64,000 nt of DNA from JACPNO01 sp963825405 (GTDB lineage Bacteria; Acidobacteriota; Terriglobia; Bryobacterales; Bryobacteraceae), in assembly GCA_963825405.1 (NCBI GenBank), contig CAWGTB010000011.1, positions 124,001 to 188,000 on the forward strand. The letters are read 5' to 3'. Every line of letters starts with the position of its first letter. The first letter of the stretch is position 1. A program made the translations under genes and the position numbers. This document shows positions 26,473 to 39,260 of this stretch, piece by piece. The notes under the pieces were generated by a model. It made no database searches and was not told where the DNA came from. It worked only from the letters and a program-made list of their open reading frames with translations.

Positions 26473-29226
26473 ATGTGGGTCAGCAGGTTCAGCTTGGTTC
26501 TCTTGTCGGCTTTGGCGGCCGTCGGGCTACAAGGGCAGAGCCGCGTCGATTTCACACGCGACATCGAACCCATTTTCGCCGCGCGCTGCTATCAGTGCCA
26601 CGGAACCAAAATGCAGTTAGGCGGGCTGCGTCTCGACCGGCGGTCGAGCGCGCTCAAAGGTGGCGGCTCCGGCATGGCCAGCATGGTGCCCGGACATGGC
26701 GCCGAAAGCCTGCTGATCACCTACGTTTCCGGCTCGAACGCTAAGAACGTGATGCCGCCCAGCGGGGAACGCCTCACTGCGGCGCAGATTGACCTGCTGC
26801 GGACGTGGATCGATCAGGGCGCCGTCTATCCGGTTGAGGCGAACGCCGTCGATTTCGCACGCGATATTCAGCCCCTGTTTGAAAGCCGTTGCTACGCCTG
26901 CCATGGTCCGGAGAAGCAGACGCACGGTCTGCGGCTTGATCATCGCGCCAGCGCCATGAAGGGCGGAGATTCGGGCGCACCCGCCATTGTGCCCGGCGAC
27001 AGCGCGGCCAGTCTGCTGATCCATTATGTTGCGGGCCAGGAAAAAGTGGTAATGCCGGCCGCCGGCCCGAGGCTCACAACGTATCAGGTAGACACGCTGC
27101 GCAAATGGATTGACACCGGCGCCGAATGGCCTGAAGCCGCGCCGTCCGAAGCCGCGGCTATTAAGCGGCCGGATCACTGGGCCTTCAAGCGGCCCGTGCG
27201 TCCGCCCGTGCCTTCGGTCAAGCAGAAGTCCTGGGTGCGGAATCCGATCGATGCATTTGTGCTGGCCAAGCTCGAAGCGCAAGGCTGGAAGCCCGCGCCC
27301 GCCGCCGCGCCGCGTGATTTGCTGCGCCGATTATTCCTCGATCTGACTGGCTTACCCCCGACGCTGGCCGAGCAGGACGCCTGGCTCAAAAATCCCACGG
27401 CGGAATCGTTCGACCGCCTCACCGACGATTTGCTCGCCCGCCAGAGTTACGGCGAGCGCTGGGGCAGGCATTGGCTGGACGTCGTGCGCTACGCCGAAAC
27501 CAACGGCTACGAGCGCGACGCCATGAAGCCGCAGGTTTGGAAGTACCGCGACTACGTGATTCGCGCATTCAACCAGGACAAGCCGTTCGACCGCTTCACG
27601 CTCGAGCAGTTGGCCGGCGATGAGCTGCCGGAAATCAGCCCGGAGACATTGATCGCGACCGGCTACTATCGCCTGGGCCCGTGGGACGACGAGCCCGCCG
27701 ATCCGCAGGAAGATCGCTTCGATCAGCTCGACGATATGGTCAGCACCACGGCGCAGGTCTATCTCGGCATGACGCTCGGCTGCGCCCGCTGCCACAACCA
27801 TAAGTTCGAGCCGCTTTCCGCGCGAGACTACTACAGCATGGTCGCAATCTTCGACGGCCTGGAGCGGCCTCGGGACGGACGCACGGAACTCGATCAGCCG
27901 ATCGGTACGCGCGCCCAGCTCGCCGCCGAAGCCGAGCGCGATCGCAAGATCGAGCCGCTGCAGAAGCAGATCAAACAAATGCGTGACGATTGGCGGCAGA
28001 GCTTTCTGGAATCCGGGCAGAGCCGCCTCCCCGCCCCGGTAATCCAGGCGTTTCTGACCGATCCCAAGAAGCGCAACGACACGCTGAACATGCTGGTGAG
28101 CGAGAACCGCAAGAAGCTCGATGAAGAGGCGGCGGCAGCAACGCCCGCGGAGCTCCGCAGTCGCATCGAACCGCTGGAACAGCAAATTGCCGAGCTGAAG
28201 AAAGCCACGCCTGATCTGCCTCGCGGCTATTTCATGCGTGAGCCCCAGCCCGATCCGCCCGCTACGCATCTGCTGATTCGCGGTAAAGCCGCCATGCCCG
28301 GTCCCGAAGTGCCGCCCGCCGTGCCCGCCGTGCTGGTATCGACGCAGCCTGTATTCACGCGCGGAGCTTCAACCACCGGCCGTCGTCTCGCATTTTCCCA
28401 GTGGCTGGTTAGCCCGGAAAATCCGCTGACCGCGCGGGTCATCGTCAATCGCGTCTGGCAATTTCATTTCGGCGAAGGCCTGGTCCGCACGCCCAGCGAT
28501 TTCGGCGTGATGGGCGACAAGCCGACCCATCCCGAGCTGCTGGATTATCTGACCACCTGGTTCGTCGAGAACGGCTGGTCCATCAAGAAACTGCACCGTC
28601 TGATCCTGGCGAGCAACACCTATCGCATGAGCAAACAGTGGAATGACGAAAACGGCGCCAAGGATCCCGAGAACCGATTGCTGTGGCGGATGCACTACTC
28701 GCGCCTGGAAGTCGAAGCAATTCTGGATTCCATGCTGGCCGTCACCGGGCGACTGAATCCGAAAATGTACGGCCCCAGCATGTACCCGTTCGTGCCGAAA
28801 GGCGCGCTCGAAGGTGACAGCGATCCCGACAAAATCTGGAAGCCCTTCGACGAAACCGAAGCCTCGCGCCGGACCATCTACGCGCATGTGAAACGCGCTT
28901 TGATCGTCCCGCTGATGGAAGTGCTGGATTTTTGCGATACCACCCGCAGCACGGCCAAGCGTCTGAATACGGCGGTGTCGTCGCAGGCGCTCTCGCTATT
29001 TAACGGCGACTTCGTAAATCGCCAGGCCCAACATTTTGCGGATCGCCTGGTGAGCGAAGCGGGGCCGGATCCGGCGAAACAAATCGAGCGGGCTTACAGG
29101 CTGGCGCTGGCGCGGCCTCCCACGTCGGCCGAGCAAAACGCCATGCAGGAATTTTTGAAGAGAGAATCTCTCGAGCAAATGTGCCGCGTCATTCTCAATC
29201 TGAATGAATTCGTGTATCCGAACTGA
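26473..29226 (+). CDS. PSCyt1/DUF1549/DUF1553 multiheme-type secreted protein
   Basis: A 917-residue protein with a signal peptide (SLVLLSALAAVGLQG). Two PSCyt1 domains each carry CxxCH (Cys39-His43 CYQCH, Cys140-His144 CYACH). The DUF1549 domain contains a third, Cys437-His441 (GCARCHNHKF), and DUF1553 is C-terminal (RVIVNRVWQFHFGEGLVRTPSDFG, LIVPLMEVLDFCDTTRST). The CxxCH motifs would bind heme c in the periplasm, although some family members may use them for metals instead. These proteins occur with DUF1501 partners in Planctomycetes and Acidobacteria and have no proven role. ATG 26473 fits the signal peptide; the frame is open further upstream. Confidence 0.9.
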   Translation: MWVSRFSLVLLSALAAVGLQGQSRVDFTRDIEPIFAARCYQCHGTKMQLGGLRLDRRSSALKGGGSGMASMVPGHGAESLLITYVSGSNAKNVMPPSGERLTAAQIDLLRTWIDQGAVYPVEANAVDFARDIQPLFESRCYACHGPEKQTHGLRLDHRASAMKGGDSGAPAIVPGDSAASLLIHYVAGQEKVVMPAAGPRLTTYQVDTLRKWIDTGAEWPEAAPSEAAAIKRPDHWAFKRPVRPPVPSVKQKSWVRNPIDAFVLAKLEAQGWKPAPAAAPRDLLRRLFLDLTGLPPTLAEQDAWLKNPTAESFDRLTDDLLARQSYGERWGRHWLDVVRYAETNGYERDAMKPQVWKYRDYVIRAFNQDKPFDRFTLEQLAGDELPEISPETLIATGYYRLGPWDDEPADPQEDRFDQLDDMVSTTAQVYLGMTLGCARCHNHKFEPLSARDYYSMVAIFDGLERPRDGRTELDQPIGTRAQLAAEAERDRKIEPLQKQIKQMRDDWRQSFLESGQSRLPAPVIQAFLTDPKKRNDTLNMLVSENRKKLDEEAAAATPAELRSRIEPLEQQIAELKKATPDLPRGYFMREPQPDPPATHLLIRGKAAMPGPEVPPAVPAVLVSTQPVFTRGASTTGRRLAFSQWLVSPENPLTARVIVNRVWQFHFGEGLVRTPSDFGVMGDKPTHPELLDYLTTWFVENGWSIKKLHRLILASNTYRMSKQWNDENGAKDPENRLLWRMHYSRLEVEAILDSMLAVTGRLNPKMYGPSMYPFVPKGALEGDSDPDKIWKPFDETEASRRTIYAHVKRALIVPLMEVLDFCDTTRSTAKRLNTAVSSQALSLFNGDFVNRQAQHFADRLVSEAGPDPAKQIERAYRLALARPPTSAEQNAMQEFLKRESLEQMCRVILNLNEFVYPN

Positions 29227-29236
29227 GGCTGTTAAC

Positions 29237-30697
29237 ATGGAACGCTTTATTCCCAACCCGACGCCTTGCGGACGCTCCCGGCGCGAATTTCTGTGGCAAG
29301 TAGGCGGAGGCTTTGCCGGCCTCGCCCTGATCGACCTGCTCTCGCGCGACGGATTTTTCGCCCAGCCCGCCCAAGCTGCGACAGGCGTGAGCATGATGGC
29401 GCCGCGTCCGCCGCATTTCCCGGCGAAGGCCAAACACGTTATTTTCTTATTCATGAACGGCGCGCCCAGCCACCTCGACACCTTCGACTACAAACCGGCG
29501 CTCACTAAATTCAACGGCACTCCGTACAAGGGCGATCTCACCGTAGGCTCGAACGGACGGCCCATCGGCAACCTCATGCAGACGCCGTTCGAGTTTCGCG
29601 AGTGCGGCCAGAGCGGCCTCAAGATGTCGACCGAGCTGTTCCCGCATACCTCGAAATTCGCCGACGATCTGTGCGTGATCCGCTCGATGTATACCGACAC
29701 CGCCGCCCACGCCTCCGGCTGTTTGCAGATGAACACCGGCAATATTCTGATCGGCAAGCCCAGCCTGGGATCGTGGCTGAACTATGGCCTGGGCACGATG
29801 AACGAGAGCCTGCCCGGCTTCGTGGTGATGACCGATCCGCGCGGCGGCCCGATCGGCAGCGCCTCCAACTGGACTGCGGGCTACATGCCGGCTGCCTATC
29901 AGGGCACGCTGTTTCGCTCGGCCGGCGCGCCGCTGCTCGATTTGTCCACGCCACCCGGCGTCGAAGATCGCACCCAGCGCCGTTCGCTCGATCTGCTGGC
30001 GGAACTCAACCGCGATCATTACGAAGCGCACTCCAAGGAATCGGAACTGGCCGCGCGCATTCTGTCCTACGAGCTGGCGTATCGGATGCAGACCACGGCC
30101 GCCGAAGTCGTGAATCTGGATAAGGAAGATGTGGCAACCCGCGAGATGTACGGGCTCAACGACAAGCGCACCGCCGATTTCGGACGCAAATGTCTGATTA
30201 CCCGCCGGCTCTTGGAAAAGGGCGTGCGCTTCATCCAGCTCTACTCCGGCGGCGGCCACATCGAAGACACCTGGGACGGCCACACCGATTGCATCACCAA
30301 TCACCGCACCCACGCCGGCGAGACCGATCAGCCGATCGCCGCACTGATGACGGATCTGAAACGCAGCGGCCTGTGGGACGAGACGCTGCTCGTCTGGGGC
30401 GGCGAATTCGGACGCACGCCCACCAGCGAAGGCGTCAGCAAGCCCGGCCGCGATCACAACTGGCACGGCTTCACGATGTGGCTCGCCGGCGGCGGCGTCA
30501 AAGGCGGGCAGGTCGTCGGCGCAACCGACGAACTGGGCTTCAAGGCGGTGGAAGATCCCTGGCACGTTTCCGATTTGCATGCGACCATCCTGCACCTGAT
30601 GGGCCTGGATCACACCAAGCTCACGTATTTCTATCAGGGGCTGAACCAACGTATTACCGGAGTGCGCGGGGAAGTGATCAAGAAGGTGCTAGCATAG
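29237..30697 (+). CDS. DUF1501 Tat-exported protein (sulfatase-like fold)
   Basis: A 486-residue protein starting MERFIPNPTPCGRSRREFLW, a twin-arginine signal, with the DUF1501 core HVIFLFMNGAPSHLDTFDYKPAL, VIRSMYTDTAAHASGCLQMNTG, DHNWHGFTMWLAGGGVKGG and LHATILHLMGLDHTKLTYFYQG. The domain is related to alkaline phosphatase-like and sulfatase enzymes. It starts 10 bases after the PSCyt gene, the standard two-gene module. I use ATG 29237, since the frame start at 29204 overlaps the upstream gene. Confidence 0.9.
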   Translation: MERFIPNPTPCGRSRREFLWQVGGGFAGLALIDLLSRDGFFAQPAQAATGVSMMAPRPPHFPAKAKHVIFLFMNGAPSHLDTFDYKPALTKFNGTPYKGDLTVGSNGRPIGNLMQTPFEFRECGQSGLKMSTELFPHTSKFADDLCVIRSMYTDTAAHASGCLQMNTGNILIGKPSLGSWLNYGLGTMNESLPGFVVMTDPRGGPIGSASNWTAGYMPAAYQGTLFRSAGAPLLDLSTPPGVEDRTQRRSLDLLAELNRDHYEAHSKESELAARILSYELAYRMQTTAAEVVNLDKEDVATREMYGLNDKRTADFGRKCLITRRLLEKGVRFIQLYSGGGHIEDTWDGHTDCITNHRTHAGETDQPIAALMTDLKRSGLWDETLLVWGGEFGRTPTSEGVSKPGRDHNWHGFTMWLAGGGVKGGQVVGATDELGFKAVEDPWHVSDLHATILHLMGLDHTKLTYFYQGLNQRITGVRGEVIKKVLA

Positions 30698-30712
30698 GCC
30701 TATTCCATCGTG

Positions 30713-30740
30713 GTAGCTACAGATGATATGATGTAGCTAC
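30713..30740. promoter_or_regulatory. Probable autoregulatory operator of the toxin-antitoxin pair
   Basis: The self-complementary octamer GTAGCTAC occurs at 30713-30720 and again at 30733-30740, exactly 20 bases apart (about two helical turns). Between them is TATGAT (30727-30732), a good -10 hexamer. The second octamer ends one base before the antitoxin ATG. Binding of antitoxin dimers would cover the promoter. Confidence 0.65.
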
Positions 30741-30741
30741 T

Positions 30742-31020
30742 ATGGTATCTGTAGGCAGCCGCGAACTGAAGAACCGCCTCGGCAAATACCTGGACTTGGT
30801 CCGGCAAGGTCAAACCATTCAAATCACCGACCGCGGCAAGCCCGTCGCCTGTATCTTGCCAGGTCCTGAACCGGTTAGCCGAGAAGACCAGACCCTAGCT
30901 CGCCTGCTGGCCAGTGGAACTCTTCGGCTCGCAAAGAGACCGCTGCGCCGCCGCGCCAGACCCACCCGCATGACACCCGGAAAGTCGGTTGCGGAGTTAG
31001 TACGTGAAGACCGTCGCTAG
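30742..31020 (+). CDS. Phd/YefM-type antitoxin
   Basis: A 92-residue DNA-binding antitoxin. The N-terminus (VGSRELKNRLGKYLDLVRQGQTIQITDRGKPVACILPG) is the Phd/YefM fold that dimerises and binds the operator. The basic C-terminal part (RRRARPTRMTPGKSVAELVRED) would wrap the toxin. The stop is directly followed by the toxin ATG with no gap, so the pair is translationally coupled. Autoregulation through the two GTAGCTAC octamers upstream is likely. Confidence 0.87.
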   Translation: MVSVGSRELKNRLGKYLDLVRQGQTIQITDRGKPVACILPGPEPVSREDQTLARLLASGTLRLAKRPLRRRARPTRMTPGKSVAELVREDRR

Positions 31021-31449
31021 ATGCTCTATCTGGACACATCAGCTCTGGTGAAACTCTATCTGATCGAGGCGGAAGGTGAGGGGATTGCATCCACGGTCGA
31101 GGCCGACGGGCATTGGCTGTTCACCAGCATCGTGACTTACGCGGAGACCGTCGCTACGCTAGCCCGGGCTTTGCGCGAGAAGCGCGTTTCACGCGCCAAC
31201 TACAACCGCCAGATGCAGGTCTTTCAATCAGACTGGGACTCAATGCATGTGGTCAAGTTGACGCCCGCCGTGCTCGCCCGGGCGCGAAGCCTCATCGAAC
31301 GCCACCGGCTTCGCGGGTTCGATGCGATTCATCTTTGCTCCGCTTTATGGATCGGCTCCCCGGATTTCGCCTGCTTCGATACAAGACTTCGCGACGCCGC
31401 TGCGGCCGAGGGGCTCACGGTGCTCCCTGGTAAAGTAAAGATCTCATGA
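31021..31449 (+). CDS. VapC-type PIN-domain toxin
   Basis: A 142-residue PIN-domain ribonuclease. The acidic active-site residues are visible: Asp5 (LYLDTSALVKLY), Glu42 (TYAETVATLAR), Asp101 (GFDAIHLCSALW) and Asp120 (CFDTRLRDAA). Such toxins cut tRNA or rRNA under stress when the antitoxin is lost. The antitoxin is immediately upstream. The TGA overlaps the ATG of the alcohol dehydrogenase by four bases, which is unusual for a mobile module. Confidence 0.9.
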   Translation: MLYLDTSALVKLYLIEAEGEGIASTVEADGHWLFTSIVTYAETVATLARALREKRVSRANYNRQMQVFQSDWDSMHVVKLTPAVLARARSLIERHRLRGFDAIHLCSALWIGSPDFACFDTRLRDAAAAEGLTVLPGKVKIS

Positions 31450-32534
31450 AAGCCTGGCGATTCTACGGTTTCTCCGATATGCGTTTAGACGACGTGCCCA
31501 CGCCCCAGATCCGGCCCGGCCACGTGATCGCCAAAGTCCTGTGCGTGCAGCCCAGCGTGACCGAGGCGCAGCTCGCTTTTGGCATCCGCACGCTGGCTTT
31601 CGACAAAATCAAAACGCGCCTCGAGACCGAAGCCCCGGTGCAGCTTTTCGGGCATGAGTTCTGCGTGCGCATCGTCGAAACTGGGCCGGGCGTGACGCGA
31701 TTCAAAGTCGGCGACCGCGTCGCGGCCCGCGCCAAACTGCCCTGCGGCGCCTGCCCGCTGTGCCTCGGCGGACGCGATGCTTTGTGCCGCAAAGGCCCGA
31801 TCATCGGCTTTCAACTGCCGGGCTGCTTCGCCGAATACGGCTTGCTCCCTGAAATTGCGCTGGTGCACGTGGATGATCGGATTTCCGATAGCGAAGCCGC
31901 GTGCCTGCAATCGCTCAGCGACAGCGTGGCCGCCGTTGAGACCGCCGAAATCAAGATGGGAAATTCGATCGCGATCTTCGGCCAGGGCAGCATGGGCCTG
32001 GAATGCATGCAGATCGTGCGCGCGAGCGGCGCCGGGCTCATCATTACCGTGGATGTGCGCGAGGAGGCGTGCCGAATGTCGAAAGAATTGGGCGCCGATG
32101 TCGTCATCAACGCCGCGGAGCGCGATCCGGTCGCGGCGATTCGCGAGCTCACCGACGGCAACGGCGCCGACGTCGTGTTCGAATGCGCCGGCGGCAGTCC
32201 CAAGCAGGGGCTGGCCGGCGATCGCGGCCTGCGCCAGGCCATCGACGCGGTGCGCTCCGGCGGCAAAATCATCGGCGTCTCCTGGTTCGGCCAGCCGCTC
32301 GAAGTCGATATCGACCTCATGCGCGAGCGCAGCCTGCGCTATCTCTTCCCCGACATCAGCACCGTCGCGCATCTGGAACACACGGTGCGCCTGGTCGCTT
32401 CCGGCCGCGTGAGTTTGAAGCCGACGATCACGCATGTGCTGCAGGGCATCGAATCGGTCCCGCAGGCGTTCGAGATCACCGCCAACAAGGGCAAATACAA
32501 GGCGATCAATCCGGCGCAAGTGGTGATGGCATGA
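31446..32534 (+). CDS. Zinc-binding medium-chain alcohol dehydrogenase
   Basis: A 362-residue NAD(P)-dependent dehydrogenase of the MDR family. GHEFCVRIVETGPGVTRFKVGDRV holds the catalytic zinc-site His-Glu, and CGACPLCLGGRDALC holds the structural zinc cysteines. The Rossmann fold shows IAIFGQGSMGLECMQIVRASGA, then ADVVFECAGGSP. The first zinc ligand would be Cys in KVLCVQPSVTEAQL, which departs from the common GICGTD motif. Similar enzymes oxidise polyols or threonine. It overlaps the vapC stop and is followed by an RraA-like gene, suggesting a sugar or organic acid pathway. Confidence 0.85.
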   Translation: MKAWRFYGFSDMRLDDVPTPQIRPGHVIAKVLCVQPSVTEAQLAFGIRTLAFDKIKTRLETEAPVQLFGHEFCVRIVETGPGVTRFKVGDRVAARAKLPCGACPLCLGGRDALCRKGPIIGFQLPGCFAEYGLLPEIALVHVDDRISDSEAACLQSLSDSVAAVETAEIKMGNSIAIFGQGSMGLECMQIVRASGAGLIITVDVREEACRMSKELGADVVINAAERDPVAAIRELTDGNGADVVFECAGGSPKQGLAGDRGLRQAIDAVRSGGKIIGVSWFGQPLEVDIDLMRERSLRYLFPDISTVAHLEHTVRLVASGRVSLKPTITHVLQGIESVPQAFEITANKGKYKAINPAQVVMA

Positions 32535-32543
32535 CCAACCGCC

Positions 32544-33218
32544 GTGATTCGCAAACGCCTGCTGCGCCTGCGTCCGGCGCTTCTTTCGGACGCGCTCGGC
32601 AAATCCGGCGCGATGGATCACGATATGCGCTGCTGGTCCGCCAACTGCCGCATGGCCGGGCCGGCGTTCACCACGCGCGTGCACACCGCGGATATTCTGA
32701 TGGTGGGCAAAGGCCTTTCGGAATGCCCGCGCGGCAGCGTGCTGGTGATCGACGGCCAGGGCGAGCGCAACACGGCGCTGTGGGGCGCGATCACGACCAT
32801 CGCCGCGAATCGCAAAGGGCTGGCCGGCGTGGTGATCGACGGCGCGGTGCGCGATGTGTCCTCAATCCGCCGCTCGCGCGTGCCGGTTTTCGCGAAGGCC
32901 GCCGTGCCCAACGCCGGAGGCGCGGAATACGCCGGCGAAATCGGCGTGACGATTCAGTGCGGCGGCGCAGTAGTTCATCCCGGCGACTGGCTGCTCAGCG
33001 ATGAAGACGGCATCGTCGTGATTCCAGCCAGTAAATTGGAAAAGGCACTGTTGGCCGCCGAGAGTCTGGAGAAGAAAGAGCGCGAGATCGAACGCCGCGT
33101 GCGAGCCGGCGCGGATCTGGCCGACCTTCTGCGCTACGATGAGCTGCTCAAGGCAAAATCGGCGACCGGCGGCTTGCCCCAGATGCGCTTCAGCGCGGAG
33201 CGCCGGCGAAAAGGATAG
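32544..33218 (+). CDS. RraA-like aldolase/demethylmenaquinone methyltransferase-fold protein
   Basis: A 224-residue protein of the RraA/HMG aldolase superfamily, with GPAFTTRVHTADILMVGKGL, SVLVIDGQGERNTALWGAITTIAA and GVVIDGAVRDVSSI, where Arg-Asp binds substrate and metal. Despite the old name, such proteins are often pyruvate aldolases or oxaloacetate decarboxylases. GTG 32544 is used here. An ATG at 32531 overlaps the dehydrogenase stop and would give a smoother start (M-T-N-x-V-I-R-K) if one C in the run near 32540 were extra, so the N-terminus is uncertain. Confidence 0.83.
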   Translation: MIRKRLLRLRPALLSDALGKSGAMDHDMRCWSANCRMAGPAFTTRVHTADILMVGKGLSECPRGSVLVIDGQGERNTALWGAITTIAANRKGLAGVVIDGAVRDVSSIRRSRVPVFAKAAVPNAGGAEYAGEIGVTIQCGGAVVHPGDWLLSDEDGIVVIPASKLEKALLAAESLEKKEREIERRVRAGADLADLLRYDELLKAKSATGGLPQMRFSAERRRKG

Positions 33219-33222
33219 CAGT

Positions 33223-33844
33223 GTGCTTCGAACCGGTCTTGGACACGTCCTTAAGTTTGGCTTCGCATCCTTGGTGCTCACCTCGTTCTCTCTCGCGAAA
33301 CTAACGGCGCAGCGGGCCTTCGAAAAGGACGCACAGCGTCATTTACGAGAGCGTTGAGAAACACAAGATCAATCTTGGAGTAGGATTCAATCCCGTAGTG
33401 ACCGCTGAGGGAAAGGTCGCGTTAATTCGCGGTCGCCGCTTTGGCTATGGAGATAGGTTTGACTGTAGCCAAACCGAAAGCAAGAATTGGATCGTCATCT
33501 ATGATCCGGTATCCAAACAGGAAAAAACTATTTTCGATCGCCCACTCGACTACGATCTGCACGAGAGCCCGCTATTCTGCGTGTTCGAACAGATGCAACT
33601 GTCGCATGATCGCTCCACGCTTTATCTTGTGAGCCCGGTTTATGCGACATCGGGGAGCCTCGCCATCATCAACCTCGCGCAAGGATCGGTCATCTATGTA
33701 TCCGGCGTGGATTTGGTCTACGTGATCGCAGAAATCTCAGACGAGTGGTTCTCGGTGGGAGGTAACGACAAGGTACCACTACTCAGAACGTATCTTAGCA
33801 AGATCGGTGGGACAATCACCGTGAATGGCAAAAGACTTCCATAG
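33223..33844 (+). CDS. Hypothetical exported protein, frameshifted
   Basis: I do not recognise the family. From GTG 33223 the frame gives a signal-peptide-like start (HVLKFGFASLVLTSFSLAKL, then TAQRAFEKDAQ). Near 33330-33345 the sensible reading moves to the next frame (HSVIYESVEKHKINLGVGFN) and continues to 33844. The later part (DCSQTESKNWIVIYDPVSKQ, MQLSHDRSTLYLVSPVYATS) resembles repeats of a beta-propeller or WD40-like protein. Codon use is less GC-rich than in neighbouring genes, which may mean later acquisition. It is the last gene before the rrn terminator region. Confidence 0.5.
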
Positions 33845-33865
33845 CGGTTCTTGCCAGCCGGGGAT

Positions 33866-33973
33866 TCACAGCGTGTCGTACACCTGATCTTCTTCGTTCT
33901 CCCGTTCTGCAAAACTCTTCTCGGCCGCCTTCAGCAGCGCAAGCTCTTCTTCGTCGAGGTCTCGTGTGATCAT
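33866..33973 (-). CDS. Possible small acidic protein downstream of the rrn operon
   Basis: A 35-residue frame (MITRDLDEEELALLKAAEKS, then FAERENEEDQVYDTL) with GGGGAAATC before the ATG. It is strongly acidic and helical in character. It starts 24 bases past the rrn terminator hairpin. No family is recognised and it is short enough to be chance, but amino acid composition is protein-like. Confidence 0.3.
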   Translation of the reverse strand: MITRDLDEEELALLKAAEKSFAERENEEDQVYDTL

Positions 33974-33996
33974 GATTTCCCCATTCACAAAAACAC

Positions 33997-34025
33997 AAAA
34001 GCCCCAGCCTTTCGGCTAGGGCTTT
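33997..34025 (-). terminator. Rho-independent terminator of the rrn operon
   Basis: On the minus strand, AAAGCCCTAGCCGAAAGGCT then GGGGCTTTT: an A-rich entry, a GC stem capped by GAAA, and a T-rich exit (TTTTGTGTTTTTGTG). It starts 9 bases after the 5S 3' end. Confidence 0.85.
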
Positions 34026-34033
34026 GTGATATA

Positions 34034-34150
<117 letters not shown>

Positions 34151-34244
34151 ATCGTTGCCGAAGCGGATTTTGTAAGTCCGCTCCAGCGAATCGTTGAATA
34201 TTGACGGAGCACAAAACTGCATTTGTGCTTACAGTAAATTTTAT

Positions 34245-37188
<2,944 letters not shown>

Positions 37189-37262
37189 ATAAAATCTACT
37201 CTAGACACAAATGTTCTTTGTGCGCTTTGCATTTACTTGTAGTAAATGCCCGTCAATATTCA

Positions 37263-37278
37263 ATTGTCAAAGAACTCA
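37263..37278 (-). promoter_or_regulatory. boxA-like antitermination element in the 16S-23S spacer
   Basis: Minus strand TGAGTTCTTTGACAAT, close to the bacterial boxA consensus, between tRNA-Ile and 23S. A second boxA-like element lies upstream of 16S at 39332-39348. Such sites load Nus factors to prevent Rho termination. Confidence 0.65.
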
Positions 37279-37305
37279 GATAGCCAACGATTCAGCCATC
37301 TATAC

Positions 37306-37334
37306 GAACGGGCTTATTTAAAACCCGTTCCTAC
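37306..37334. repeat. Diverged family A palindrome inside the rRNA spacer
   Basis: GAACGGGCTTATTTAAAACC followed by CGTTCCTAC. It keeps the inverted-repeat plan and the CCTAC end of family A but has changed bases. It lies between 23S and tRNA-Ile in transcribed spacer. Confidence 0.55.
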
Positions 37335-37353
37335 ACATGACTGAAGAATTTTA

Positions 37354-37430
37354 TGGTGGGCCTGGGTAGAATCGAACTACCGACCTCACCCTTATCAGGG
37401 GTGCGCTCTAGCCAACTGAGCTACAGGCCC
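37354..37430 (-). tRNA. tRNA-Ile (anticodon GAT)
   Basis: 77 bases including an encoded CCA. The minus strand starts GGGCCTGTAGCTCAGTTGGC. The anticodon stem-loop is ACCCCTGATAAGGGT with GAT, the T arm is GGTAGTTCGATTCTACC, and the end is CAGGCCCACCA. It is second in the spacer, after tRNA-Ala. Confidence 0.96.
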
Positions 37431-37454
37431 AAAGTCCTGAAACGCCCGGAAAAC

Positions 37455-37530
37455 TGGTGGAGCTGGTCGGGATCGAACCGGCGACCTCCTGAATGCAAAT
37501 CAGGCGCTCTCCCAGCTGAGCTACAGCCCC
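37455..37530 (-). tRNA. tRNA-Ala (anticodon TGC)
   Basis: 76 bases including an encoded CCA. The minus strand starts GGGGCTGTAGCTCAGCTGGG. The anticodon stem-loop is CCTGATTTGCATTCAGG with TGC, the T arm is GCCGGTTCGATCCCGAC, and the end is CAGCTCCACCA. It is the first tRNA after 16S. Confidence 0.96.
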
Positions 37531-37534
37531 TGAT

Positions 37535-37560
37535 GGGCGGATTCTCAAATCCGCCCCTAC
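37535..37560. repeat. Family A-like palindrome between 16S and tRNA-Ala
   Basis: GGGCGGATTCTCAAATCCGC followed by CCCTAC. It has the same plan and CCCCTAC end as family A, with a TTCTCAA centre. It starts 5 bases from the 5' end of the tRNA-Ala gene, within the primary rRNA transcript. Confidence 0.65.
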
Positions 37561-37752
37561 CAAAATCTTTTCGAGGCCGATTGGACGCAAGGACCGCGCA
37601 GACCAGCCGCGCAGCCACTTACTCAAACTACAAAACTCTAAGTGGAAATCCGAAACGGACTCCCTTTACCACTTCCTTGCGGTCGCGATTCAGGGGTTTG
37701 GAGTGGAACGGCTGTCACTTTGTACATATAAGTGACTCCACCCACGTTCTCT

Positions 37753-39258
<1,506 letters not shown>

Positions 39259-39260
39259 TA

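Noticed and set aside
29447..30649. 400-codon minus-strand open frame over the DUF1501 gene
   Set aside because: Antisense shadow; the plus-strand protein has family motifs throughout.
31485..32684. 399-codon minus-strand open frame over the alcohol dehydrogenase and RraA-like genes
   Set aside because: Antisense shadow of two recognised enzymes.
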